Positions 9,491 through 19,028 of a stretch of DNA of 35,178 nucleotides are shown in pieces. The first letter of the stretch is position 1. Each line of letters starts with the position of its first letter. The stretch spans positions 1 through 35,178 of the forward strand of contig JACRLY010000080.1 of NCBI GenBank assembly GCA_016219595.1. Direction: 5' to 3'. This stretch comes from Ignavibacteriota bacterium (lineage in GTDB: Bacteria > Bacteroidota > Ignavibacteria > Kapaibacteriales > UBA2268). The position numbers were made by a program, and so were the translations under genes. The notes beneath the pieces are model-generated. The model was not told where the DNA came from. It was given only the letters and a program-made list of their open reading frames with translations, and did no database searches.

Positions 9491-10204
9491 ATGAAATGTG
9501 AAAAATGCGGGAATGAGTATTTATCTCAATCCTATTTCGCTACACCGACAATTTGTAATGATTGTTTTAATAAGTTGTCTGAAGAAGAAAAACAGCAATT
9601 GATGAGCCAGGCTTATAATTATTATCCAATTGACCAATATGCATACAGGATAGGATTCGGAAGAAGATTGGGAGCATACCTGATTGATTGGGCATTTGTT
9701 AATCTTTTATTTGTGATTGCATTTTTTGCAACTGGATTATATGATGAATTCAAAGGTTATTTTTATGATTTAAGCGATTTGATGAAATTTTTCCAGGACC
9801 CTGGTTTAATGCAGGAATTTACTAATTCTATTCTGCCGATTACATTTATTCTGACATTTATGTATTATTCGCTAGAAATTGTATTGGCGGCAACTCCCGG
9901 TAAAATAATCCTTGGAATTCAGATTGCAAACCAGGATAGAACACAAGCTACTATTATTACATTATTTACCAGGTTTGTGTTAAAACATTCCAATTCGATT
10001 TTCAGTTTACTTGCATTCGTTATTGCTGTCAAAGCATTTGATTTTGTAGGTTCCTTGCTTGGTTTAGCATTTATTGTCGGTTGCTTTTTTGTATTAGCAT
10101 CAAAACGCCAGGGCTTCCATGATATGATTGCTAAAACGGCCGTTTTCAGAAAAAAAGAAGTTCTAGATAGGAATAATGTTGCCATAAATGATAATTCATT
10201 GTAA
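9491..10204 (+). CDS. RDD family membrane protein with N-terminal zinc ribbon
   Basis: N-terminal CxxC...CxxC ('MKCEKCGNEY...TICNDCFNKL') followed by 'GFGRRLGAYLIDWAFVNLLFVIAF' (RDD motif) and 'PGKIILGIQI...ASKRQGFHDMIAKT'. Confidence 0.85.
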   Translation: MKCEKCGNEYLSQSYFATPTICNDCFNKLSEEEKQQLMSQAYNYYPIDQYAYRIGFGRRLGAYLIDWAFVNLLFVIAFFATGLYDEFKGYFYDLSDLMKFFQDPGLMQEFTNSILPITFILTFMYYSLEIVLAATPGKIILGIQIANQDRTQATIITLFTRFVLKHSNSIFSLLAFVIAVKAFDFVGSLLGLAFIVGCFFVLASKRQGFHDMIAKTAVFRKKEVLDRNNVAINDNSL

Positions 10205-10301
10205 AATTTAGAATTTTGAATTCTGAATTGGAAATAGGAGTTAGGAAATAGAAAATTTATTGGAAATTGGAAATTATTAATTGATTTAAACAGGTTTAGT
10301 A

Positions 10302-11597
10302 ATGGGTAAGAAAAAATCTAAAAAGAAATTATTTATTGTTCTCGGCATAATATTAATCTGTATAATTGTCATTTTTGCTTTTTTCTCCTCACAGGGGACA
10401 AAGGCAATTTCAGTACAGGTATCGAAAGTCCAAAAACGCACTATAACTCAAACTGTATCGGCTATTGGAAAAATTCAGCCTGAAACGGAGGTCAAAATAT
10501 CATCGGAAACAAGCGGTGAAATAATATTTCTATCCGTGAAAGAAGGTGATACAGTAAAAGCAGGTCAAATGTTAATTAGAATCAAGCCTGATATTATAGA
10601 AAGTCAATTGCAACAAGTGTTAGCCGCTGCAGAAGCAACCAAACAGGATATCGATGCACGCAAATCTGAACTTGCCCGGACTAAAGCCGAATTGCAGAGA
10701 ATGAAAGAACTTTATGACAAAAAATTTGCTTCACAGGAAGAGTACGACAAACTCGTTTCTGCTTACAGCCAGGCTGATGCTGCATATAAAGCCTCGATGT
10801 CACGCTATGACCAGGCAATGGCAAGTTACAGGCAAGTCAAAAGCAGCGCTGAAAGAACAATAATATATTCTCCTATCAACGGTGTAATTACAAAACTTGC
10901 AGTCGAACAAGGTGAAAAAGTTGTTGGTGTTGCTCAAATGACCGGTACAGAACTGATGACTGTATCTGATTTAAATGTTATGAATGCAGAAGTTGAAGTC
11001 GATGAAAATGATATAACCATGATTCATATAGGTGACACTACCCGGATTGAAATTGACGCTTTACCCGAAATGGTATATAAAGGTGTAGTAGTAGAAATAG
11101 GTCATTCTGCATTATTAAATCAACTCGGCACTCAGGACCAGGTTACTAATTTCAAAGTAAAAATCAGGTTATTGGATAAAGAAGCCAGGCTCAGACCCGG
11201 CATGAGCTGCAATGTTGAAATTGAAACTGAGACAAGGCATAATATACTATCTGTGCCTTTGCAGGCAGTTACTGTTAGGGACACAGTATTGGGTATGAGA
11301 GCAATGGAAAACAAACAGGACGATATGAAAGTCAATAAAGAGGAAGAAAAAGAAAACAGGGATAAAAAGAAGAAACCGCAAACCGTTGTTTTTGTTAAAA
11401 AAGGCGATATTAGCAAAATGATGCCTGTCAAGACGGGTATTAGCGATGATGGATATATAGAAATAATTGAAGGTTTAAAAGAAAACCAGGAGATTATTAG
11501 CGGTAATTTTCTTGCTGTCAGTAAACAGCTTTCTGACGGCACCAAAATTCGTGTTGATACTTTACTAAAGAAAAAGAAAAAAGCGAGTAGTAAATAA
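10302..11597 (+). CDS. efflux periplasmic adaptor subunit (MacA/HlyD family)
   Basis: N-terminal TM; 'GKIQPETEVKISSETSGEIIFLSVKEGDTVKAGQMLIRI', coiled-coil hairpin, 'RTIIYSPINGVITKLAVEQGEKVVG', 'LRPGMSCNVEIET'. Confidence 0.93.
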   Translation: MGKKKSKKKLFIVLGIILICIIVIFAFFSSQGTKAISVQVSKVQKRTITQTVSAIGKIQPETEVKISSETSGEIIFLSVKEGDTVKAGQMLIRIKPDIIESQLQQVLAAAEATKQDIDARKSELARTKAELQRMKELYDKKFASQEEYDKLVSAYSQADAAYKASMSRYDQAMASYRQVKSSAERTIIYSPINGVITKLAVEQGEKVVGVAQMTGTELMTVSDLNVMNAEVEVDENDITMIHIGDTTRIEIDALPEMVYKGVVVEIGHSALLNQLGTQDQVTNFKVKIRLLDKEARLRPGMSCNVEIETETRHNILSVPLQAVTVRDTVLGMRAMENKQDDMKVNKEEEKENRDKKKKPQTVVFVKKGDISKMMPVKTGISDDGYIEIIEGLKENQEIISGNFLAVSKQLSDGTKIRVDTLLKKKKKASSK

Positions 11598-11674
11598 GTT
11601 ACAATAGTTAGTAGTAGAATAATTTCTGAAAATATTTCAGAATAAACAGATACAATAGATAATGATTTGGAATA

Positions 11675-12397
11675 ATGATGATTAATACCGAAGAAAAAAA
11701 TAACGGGAACACGATAATAGAAATAGAGCATATTGCAAAGATATACCAGATGGGTACTGAATTTGTCCATGCAATTAGAGATATTACACTTAAAATTTAC
11801 AAGAATGATTACCTGGCTATAATGGGTCCTTCAGGTTCCGGGAAATCAACCCTAATGAATATTATCGGATGTCTCGATACTCCAACTAAAGGAAAATATC
11901 TTTTTAAGGATATGGATGTCAGCGAGATGACAGACAATGACCTTGCTTCTATTCGTAATAAAGAAATCGGTTTTGTTTTTCAGACTTTTAATTTATTAGC
12001 CCGTTCGTCATCGCTGAAAAATGTCGAATTACCTTTAATTTATGCAGGAATAAGTAAATCCGTAAGAGATGAAATGGCAATGAAAGCACTTGAAAATGTT
12101 GGATTGAGCGACAGGGTAAATCATAAACCAAATGAACTTTCAGGCGGTCAGCGTCAAAGAGTGGCAGTTGCTCGTGCATTGGTAACCGAACCGTCCATTA
12201 TTTTAGCAGATGAACCTACTGGAAATCTTGATACAAAAACCGGCCTTGAGATTATGAATCTATTTAATGAATTATGGAAGGCAGGTAATACTATCATTCT
12301 TGTTACTCATGAAGAAGAAGTTGCCAACTTTGCTAAAAGGATTATTAAATTACGTGATGGTTTGATAGAAAATGATTCTATAAATCATCAGCAATAA
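11675..12397 (+). CDS. ABC transporter ATP-binding protein (MacB/LolD type)
   Basis: Walker A 'GPSGSGKST', signature '[15 protein letters not shown]', Walker B '[11 protein letters not shown]'. Confidence 0.95.
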   Translation: MMINTEEKNNGNTIIEIEHIAKIYQMGTEFVHAIRDITLKIYKNDYLAIMGPSGSGKSTLMNIIGCLDTPTKGKYLFKDMDVSEMTDNDLASIRNKEIGFVFQTFNLLARSSSLKNVELPLIYAGISKSVRDEMAMKALENVGLSDRVNHKPNELSGGQRQRVAVARALVTEPSIILADEPTGNLDTKTGLEIMNLFNELWKAGNTIILVTHEEEVANFAKRIIKLRDGLIENDSINHQQ

Positions 12398-12425
12398 AGT
12401 TTGTCTTAAGAGTCTAATACCGTAT

Positions 12426-13682
12426 ATGAAGTTTAGTGAAATAACTGAGAATATTAAAATTGCCTTTGAAGCAATGAGAGTTAATAAACTCAGGTCTCTT
12501 CTTGCTTCTTTGGGTGTTGTTATCGGTATTTCATTTGTTATTTTGATGGGATGGGTGTTGTCAGGACTTGACCAGGCACTGGAAGACACTTTCAATATTA
12601 TCGGTACAGATATGCTTTATATCGATAAATGGGATTGGGCAGGTGGAAGAAACTGGAAAAAAATTCGGCAGCGTAAGGATATAACTTATGACCAGGCTAC
12701 GGAATTTTGTGAGAAAATAAAAAATGCAGAGTTGGCTATTCCTAATGCCAGGGAATTTGGTTATAAAATCAAATATAAAAATGAAGAGTTCCAGGGGATG
12801 AGTTTTATTGGTACAAGGTGGGAACATTCTATGACTCCCGCTGGTTCAACCTATATCGGAAGGCATTTCACTCAATTCGAAGATGATATTGGTTCTAATG
12901 TTATTGTTCTTGGTTATAAAGTACACCAGGCACTATTAAATGAGGGAGACCCGTTAGGACAATATGTGAAAATTGAAGGAAGGAAATTTCTTGTAATCGG
13001 AGTGATTAAAAAGCAGGGAACAATGCTTTTTGATTTTGTCGATAATCAGTGCTTTATGCCGATTAAAGCATTTCAATCAGTTTTCGGCAGATCCGGAAGG
13101 TCTGTCTCTGTTGCAATAAAAGCAGGAAGTATAAATAGCCTTGATGAAGTACGTGCCGAATCAGAAGGATTGATGAGGCAAATCAGGAATATAAAACCAG
13201 GTGAAGAAAATGATTTCTCAATAAATGAAACAAAAGCTTTCGAAAGCACGGTTGAAGTTCTCAGGCTATCGGTTTGGAGTGTTGGCATAGGTATGACTGT
13301 ACTTTCATTCCTTGTTGGAATAATTGGGATTATGAATATTATGTTTGTTTCAGTTACTGAAAGAACCAAAGAAATCGGGATTAGAAAAGCGGTTGGAGCA
13401 AAGAAAAGAACTATATGGATGCAATTTATTATTGAAGCGGCAATATTGAGTTTTATCGGCGCTGTAATTGCTTTTATAGGTTGTTCCGTGTTTGTTTATT
13501 TAATTGCAACATTACTTCCTAAATTTGTTCCTGAAACAGCATTCTTGTCTCCAATTCTCCCTTACGAATTGCTTTTAATTGCTTCATTCGTTTCAATCTT
13601 TGTTGGCATGTTAGCAGGTTTGGTCCCGGCTGTCAGGGCTGCCAATCTTGACCCGGTTGAAGCTTTAAGGAGAGAGAATTAA
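12426..13682 (+). CDS. ABC transporter permease (MacB/FtsX type), copy 1
   Basis: 'AFEAMRVNKLRSLLASLGVVIGISFVILM', MacB_PCD-like periplasmic domain, 'VTERTKEIGIRKAVGAKKRTIWMQFIIEA', 'PAVRAANLDPVEALRRE'. Confidence 0.95.
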   Translation: MKFSEITENIKIAFEAMRVNKLRSLLASLGVVIGISFVILMGWVLSGLDQALEDTFNIIGTDMLYIDKWDWAGGRNWKKIRQRKDITYDQATEFCEKIKNAELAIPNAREFGYKIKYKNEEFQGMSFIGTRWEHSMTPAGSTYIGRHFTQFEDDIGSNVIVLGYKVHQALLNEGDPLGQYVKIEGRKFLVIGVIKKQGTMLFDFVDNQCFMPIKAFQSVFGRSGRSVSVAIKAGSINSLDEVRAESEGLMRQIRNIKPGEENDFSINETKAFESTVEVLRLSVWSVGIGMTVLSFLVGIIGIMNIMFVSVTERTKEIGIRKAVGAKKRTIWMQFIIEAAILSFIGAVIAFIGCSVFVYLIATLLPKFVPETAFLSPILPYELLLIASFVSIFVGMLAGLVPAVRAANLDPVEALRREN

Positions 13683-13812
13683 TTAATAGAAATAGAAGTT
13701 AGCAAATAAATAAAAGAAATTTTTGATTTGAATTAAGTTATTATGAAATTAATTCGGAATCTATAAAATAAAAACAAAAAAATATGTGTGAAAATAATTG
13801 TGAATTATTGAA

Positions 13813-15042
13813 ATGAACATAGGCGAAAGCATATACCAGGCATTTGATTCGGTCAGGACAAACAAATTAAGAACATTCCTGACTCTTCTTAGTATATCAA
13901 TAGGAGTATTTGCAATTATTGGTGCAGGTTCACTTGTCGATTCAATCAATGGTTCTGTATTCAGCGAAATGGAAGCTCTTGGCAGGAATTCATTTTTCAT
14001 TTATAGAATGCCTGCTCTCGAAATGGGGCATAACTGGAGAAAATACAGGAAGAGAAAACCTATTACTTATTCTGTCCTGAAAGAATTAAAAAAGAAAATG
14101 ACGCTTTCTGAATTTGTTACTGCTCATGGTTTTTCTATGGCAAATACAATCGAATACGGTGAAAATTCTACCGACCCGGATGTGAATTTAATGGGAGCTG
14201 ACGAGAATTTTTTCACTGCTCAAAATGTGGCTATTTACAGGGGAAGACCTTTCACTCAAGAAGATATTGATTATAATAGAAATTTTGCTGTTATTGGTAA
14301 TGATATTGTAGTAAAATTATTTCCGAATATCGACCCCTTAGGAAAAAGAATTAAAATAAAAAATCATTCTTATACTGTGATTGGTGTTCTTGAAGCAAAG
14401 GGTGCCGTAATGGGGGAGAGCCAGGATAACAGGGTTATAATACCTTTGACCGAATTTCTGAAATATTATGCATCAATGTGGGAATATGACTTATTTATTA
14501 CTATCAAAGCAATTGATTACGAAACTTTAAATGATGCCATTGATGAAGCAATTGGTATTATGAGGTCGATCAGGAATCTTAAACCATGGCAGGAAAATGA
14601 TTTTGAAGTTGAAACGAATGAATCCTTAACTGAACAATTTGCAAGTTTCACAGGATTCCTTTCATATTTTGGAGCATTCTCCGGAATAATTGCCTTAATT
14701 GCTGCCGGTGTAGGAATAATGAATATTATGCTTGTTTCGGTTAAAGAAAGAACCAGGGAAATAGGCATAAGAAAAGCTGTTGGAGCTAAACGTCGCTGGA
14801 TTCTTACTCAATTTATTATAGAAGCAATTACACTCTGTCAAATAGGAGGATTCATAGGTATAATCATGGGTTTAATTGCTAGTGCCTTTTTCGGCTCTCT
14901 CATGAATATAAAACTTGTTCTTCCATATTCATGGGTTATTTTCAGTATTATTATCTGTACACTGCTCGGACTGATATTCGGTTCCTATCCTGCCTGGAAA
15001 GCAGCCAAACTTGACCCGATTGACGCATTAAGGTATGAATAA
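13813..15042 (+). CDS. ABC transporter permease (MacB/FtsX type), copy 2
   Basis: Same architecture and motifs as copy 1: 'SVRTNKLRTFLTLLSISIGVFAIIGAGS', 'VKERTREIGIRKAVGAKRRWILTQFIIEA', 'PAWKAAKLDPIDALRYE'. Confidence 0.95.
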   Translation: MNIGESIYQAFDSVRTNKLRTFLTLLSISIGVFAIIGAGSLVDSINGSVFSEMEALGRNSFFIYRMPALEMGHNWRKYRKRKPITYSVLKELKKKMTLSEFVTAHGFSMANTIEYGENSTDPDVNLMGADENFFTAQNVAIYRGRPFTQEDIDYNRNFAVIGNDIVVKLFPNIDPLGKRIKIKNHSYTVIGVLEAKGAVMGESQDNRVIIPLTEFLKYYASMWEYDLFITIKAIDYETLNDAIDEAIGIMRSIRNLKPWQENDFEVETNESLTEQFASFTGFLSYFGAFSGIIALIAAGVGIMNIMLVSVKERTREIGIRKAVGAKRRWILTQFIIEAITLCQIGGFIGIIMGLIASAFFGSLMNIKLVLPYSWVIFSIIICTLLGLIFGSYPAWKAAKLDPIDALRYE

Positions 15043-15278
15043 TACTATTAATTGAAAATATTTATTCAATCTTTTAAATTCAAATTAGTTTATTATTTTT
15101 ACTCAATGATAAATTATCCAATTCAGTAAAAATATCAATTTATATTTACCCTGATGAAAAATTAATTTAATTTAGATTAAATTATGTTTTTATTTAAACA
15201 AATTATTTGTTAATTTTTGAAAGGTTAATTAAAACATGATTTGTTAAAATATTAATTAAAATTCAGGAGATTATAGTT

Positions 15279-18254
15279 ATGAAAAATTTTTCCTCCTTTT
15301 ATATTTATTTATCTGTTTTCATTCTCGCTTCATTTATACATCAAATCGCATCAGCACAGTATTTACTCTCAGTTAATAAATTACCGTCTTGGCTAACTCA
15401 AGAAAATACTATTGAAAAAAAATTGGAATCTCCGATTGAAATGGCACCAAGAAATGCTAATCCAATGTCAGGTGAATATTATCAGAAAGCAATAGAACAC
15501 TTAAAAAATATGCCGGATGAAAATATAAATTCTAAAAATAAAAATGCTCAAATACAATCAATAACTCAATGGCAATCTATTACTGCTACAAGAGTACCTC
15601 TGAAAGATAACCCCAACATTGCCGCACATGGTAGAATCAGAACTCTATATTGGTTCCTTAATTCTTCCAATCCTTCGGGCAGTATTTGGGAATCTTATAT
15701 AGGTGCCAGTAGTGGCGGAATTTGGAAAAAATCATGGAACAGACCTGACAGCTGGTGGTATTCTTATGGAGATAAATTACCTAATCCTTCTGTTGGAGCC
15801 TTATGTGTTTATCACGATTACATTCGCGGTGATGTAATATATGCTGGTACGGGTGACTGGGAAAGATTCAATGGTGCCGGACTTTTTATGTCTACCGACC
15901 AGGGATCTTCGTGGAATAAAATTCCACTTATGGACGGTACAAATGAAGTCATTCCCACTGCAATAACTTCAATCATTAGAAAAGAAAATTACGGTTCTCC
16001 TGATACTATGTATGTTGCCACCGATATGGGTTTCTTCAGGTCTGCTTACGGTGGCACAACCGGATTTACGAGGATACCCATTGTTGCGGAACCCAATTGG
16101 GGTATTTTTGCTATGGTTAAAAATCCTGTCAGTCAGAATATATTATATGCATCTTTACCTTACAGGGGTATTTACAAAACTACAAATTGGGGTAGCACAT
16201 GGTTTCCAGTTAATAATGGATTACCCGATATGAGTAAAACCGGCAGGACTATGTCTTTGGCTATCAGCCAAAGTAATCCCCAGGTTTTATATGTTGCTGT
16301 TACTGATACAAACAGCGATATTCAAGGCGTATTTATCACTACTAACGGTGGTGACATTTGGACAAGAACAAATGCTCCGAATGATATTTCAATTGCCGGG
16401 CAGGCTTTCCATGCAAATGCAATTGCTGTTCATCCTTCGGATTGGAGAATTGCTTATGTAGGTTCTGTAAATTGTTATATAACCAGGAATGCGGGACAAA
16501 ACTGGGACAGGATAGATCCCGGTCATTCAGATATAACGGGATTTTATTTTCTCCCGAACAATCCAAATACGGTTATCATAACAAGCGATGGCGGAGTATT
16601 CATTCGTGATGACAGCAGAAATACAATCCAAAACACTTCTGAAAATTTTTCAGGTGGTGTGCCGCTACAGGAGTATGGGATGGACTATGCTGTAAGTGAG
16701 CCAAACATGATGATTGCCGGAACTCAGGACAATGGAACGATGGTTTCAACAACAGCTTCAGTATCTTCCACAAAAAATTGGACTGAATTTTACGGTTGTG
16801 ACGGAGCTAATTATGTTTACATAGACCCTGTAAATTCAAACTACGCATATTTTAATTCCTGGTGCGGTGAAACTAATCCAAGATTCAGAACACCCAACAA
16901 AGGTATCAATGTTGATGATATTAACAGCGGATTGGCAATGGTTTATTATTCACCTATTGGGATGAATAAATTCAACACAAATTATATTTTTACATATACT
17001 AATCAAGCTGTTTACTTTTCATCCAATCGTGGTAACGATTGGAGAAGAATCAATAACCTTTCGATGGATTTTACTGCAGGACAATTTCCGAAGGAAGCAC
17101 CAGCCGGATTAGCCGTAAGTAATGGTGCCGGAACTAATCCTGTATTATATGTTTGTTTTTGGAAACCTAAACCTTCCGACGTTATTCCTTCGGAGCCGAA
17201 TCCTGAAAGAAAAATTTTCGTTTCTGAGGGTGTACCTGGTTCCATGATTAACAGAATATCTTATCTTCCTGATTTATCTACTGTCAGGGCTGTAATTGCT
17301 GATAACTGGAATCCAAATATAGCATACGCTTTTCCTGAAGCACCTGTTTTCAAATTATTTAAAACATCAGACAGGGGATTGACCTGGAACAATATTTCAG
17401 GTAGCCGGCCCGATTCCTCACTACCGCCGGCGAATGTGAATTATGCTGTTTCTGTTCCCGGTGATGCAAATACAATTTTTGCAGGAACTGATGTCGGAAT
17501 GTTTAAAACCTCGAATAATGGTTCAACTTGGCAGAAATACCAATACGGCTTACCTATTGTACCAATAAATAATATTGTTTATATACCAACAGCCGGTAAT
17601 GATTTACTTAAAATTGGAACTTTCGGCAGAGGATTTTGGGAAAGGATTATTGATGGTGATGACCCTAATTGGACTCCTGCACCTACTGTAATTCGGAGAG
17701 AAAATCGATGTCCAGATTCTTTGATTTATTGCCGTTTATATTGGTCTATTATTCATTTGAGGGCACTCGACAATCCTGTCTGGAGAATTCCTCCCGGCTG
17801 TTTCATGGTTGCTAACGGACAAGGTACAATTGAAAGGTCATTTGATGCCGGTCAGACCTGGGAAATGTTCCAGTTGCCAACAAAGGAAAATATTACTTCA
17901 ATTGCGCCTCTTAGCGAATCTGGTGCTTTTGCTGTAGGAGAAGAAGGCGGTATGTTCATTACAAAAGACTATGGGCAGACCTGGAATCAAGTACAAACGC
18001 AATATAATGTGCCTCTACTTTCAGTTGCATTTTCATCTTTCAACGATGGTTACATTGTCGGTCAGGACGGATTATTATTAAGAAGCAACGATGGAGGAAA
18101 TTCATGGTCGGAATTTATGAATGACCCGGTAAAAACTTTTAGTCAAATATATTTTGTTAATTCCGGCTTAGGTTTTATTGCTGGAATGGATAATAAATCA
18201 AAGCCTGCTACTCCATTTATGCTTAGAACAAATGATGGTGGTAAATCATGGTAA
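15279..18254 (+). CDS. secreted BNR/VPS10-like and Ycf48-repeat beta-propeller protein, upstream fragment ending at an in-frame TAA
   Basis: Signal peptide 'MKNFSSFYIYLSVFILASFIHQIASAQ'; repeated 'TSDRGLTWNNIS', 'SNNGSTWQKYQYGLP', 'NDGGNSWSEF' motifs. Ends mid-repeat at 'NDGGKSW*'; homologous repeats continue in the same frame. Confidence 0.85.
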   Translation: MKNFSSFYIYLSVFILASFIHQIASAQYLLSVNKLPSWLTQENTIEKKLESPIEMAPRNANPMSGEYYQKAIEHLKNMPDENINSKNKNAQIQSITQWQSITATRVPLKDNPNIAAHGRIRTLYWFLNSSNPSGSIWESYIGASSGGIWKKSWNRPDSWWYSYGDKLPNPSVGALCVYHDYIRGDVIYAGTGDWERFNGAGLFMSTDQGSSWNKIPLMDGTNEVIPTAITSIIRKENYGSPDTMYVATDMGFFRSAYGGTTGFTRIPIVAEPNWGIFAMVKNPVSQNILYASLPYRGIYKTTNWGSTWFPVNNGLPDMSKTGRTMSLAISQSNPQVLYVAVTDTNSDIQGVFITTNGGDIWTRTNAPNDISIAGQAFHANAIAVHPSDWRIAYVGSVNCYITRNAGQNWDRIDPGHSDITGFYFLPNNPNTVIITSDGGVFIRDDSRNTIQNTSENFSGGVPLQEYGMDYAVSEPNMMIAGTQDNGTMVSTTASVSSTKNWTEFYGCDGANYVYIDPVNSNYAYFNSWCGETNPRFRTPNKGINVDDINSGLAMVYYSPIGMNKFNTNYIFTYTNQAVYFSSNRGNDWRRINNLSMDFTAGQFPKEAPAGLAVSNGAGTNPVLYVCFWKPKPSDVIPSEPNPERKIFVSEGVPGSMINRISYLPDLSTVRAVIADNWNPNIAYAFPEAPVFKLFKTSDRGLTWNNISGSRPDSSLPPANVNYAVSVPGDANTIFAGTDVGMFKTSNNGSTWQKYQYGLPIVPINNIVYIPTAGNDLLKIGTFGRGFWERIIDGDDPNWTPAPTVIRRENRCPDSLIYCRLYWSIIHLRALDNPVWRIPPGCFMVANGQGTIERSFDAGQTWEMFQLPTKENITSIAPLSESGAFAVGEEGGMFITKDYGQTWNQVQTQYNVPLLSVAFSSFNDGYIVGQDGLLLRSNDGGNSWSEFMNDPVKTFSQIYFVNSGLGFIAGMDNKSKPATPFMLRTNDGGKSW

Positions 18255-18323
18255 AATGTAATTGACATTCCTACCGATTTAATAATTAATAAAGTATTTT
18301 TTACATCCGAAACCAATGGCTTT

Positions 18324-18962
18324 ATGCTTGGTAACGGAGGATTTCTAAGGCAAACATTCGATGGTGGAGCCAATTGGGAGAACTACGGTTACAATGAAGC
18401 AAAATCAGATTTATTTGATATTGGATTCAAAACTCAGGAAGAGGGATTTATCACAGGAGCAAACGGACTGATAATGAGAACTACTGACGGCGGTAAAAAT
18501 TGGTACAAGGAAGAAACTCAGACAAGCGACAATTTTTATAATATCGTAGCCGATACAAACAATGTGATAGCTATAACTGATACGGTATTATATAAGAGAA
18601 ATTACCTGAATAACAGGGAAACTTATGGTCAGGCTCTCATTCATTGGGTGAATCCTGATTATGATACATTAAAAATTACTGATGTTCATGATATCGATGG
18701 AGTAATCAATGCTCTCGAAGTATATCCTAATCCTGTTAATTCTGTTTTAAATCTTAAATTTTCAAATTCCGGTGCAATTGATGCTGAAATCAGGATTGTG
18801 AATTTAATTGGAAATGAATTAAAACTTTATAAAGAAAAATGTCAAACTCAGGGAACTTACCTTTTCAGTTACAATTTGAGTGATTTAGATAATGGAATTT
18901 ACTTTATTCATCTCAAAACAAAATATGGAACTTTTGTGAAAAGAGTTGTTCTCATAAAATAA
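18324..18962 (+). CDS. downstream fragment of the same propeller protein carrying a type A T9SS C-terminal sorting domain
   Basis: Same frame as 15279 (difference 3045 = 3x1015). 'FDGGANWENYGYN...TTDGGKNWYKEE' continue the repeats; 'LEVYPNPVNSVLNLKFSNSG...LSDLDNGIYFIHLKTKYGTFVKRVVLIK' is a classic Por_Secre_tail-type CTD. Open frame actually resumes at 18255. Confidence 0.85.
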   Translation: MLGNGGFLRQTFDGGANWENYGYNEAKSDLFDIGFKTQEEGFITGANGLIMRTTDGGKNWYKEETQTSDNFYNIVADTNNVIAITDTVLYKRNYLNNRETYGQALIHWVNPDYDTLKITDVHDIDGVINALEVYPNPVNSVLNLKFSNSGAIDAEIRIVNLIGNELKLYKEKCQTQGTYLFSYNLSDLDNGIYFIHLKTKYGTFVKRVVLIK

Positions 18963-18982
18963 ATTTACTGTTGTAATTTGTG

Positions 18983-19020
18983 AAATATCAGCCGTTGTAT
19001 TGTTACTACGGTTGATATTT
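18983..19020. terminator. strong bidirectional hairpin between convergent genes
   Basis: AAATATCAGCCG (18983-18994) pairs with CGGTTGATATTT (19009-19020), one G-T wobble; inner GTA/TAC extends the stem around a TTGT loop. Flanked by T/A runs. Confidence 0.7.
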
Positions 19021-19028
19021 TCTTAATA

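Noticed and set aside
11132-11770. 212-aa minus-strand ORF antisense to the MacA-like gene
   Set aside because: Low-complexity Ser/Leu/Ile-rich translation, antisense to a well-supported CDS; a shadow ORF. The same applies to most short ORFs opposite annotated genes (e.g. 19810-20130, 22311-22664, 25406-25789, 32497-32907, 13073-13369, 14517-14768).
12426-15042. Recent tandem duplication of the permease gene
   Set aside because: The two permeases share motifs but differ across most of the periplasmic domain and in nucleotide sequence; an old paralogous pair, not a recent duplication.
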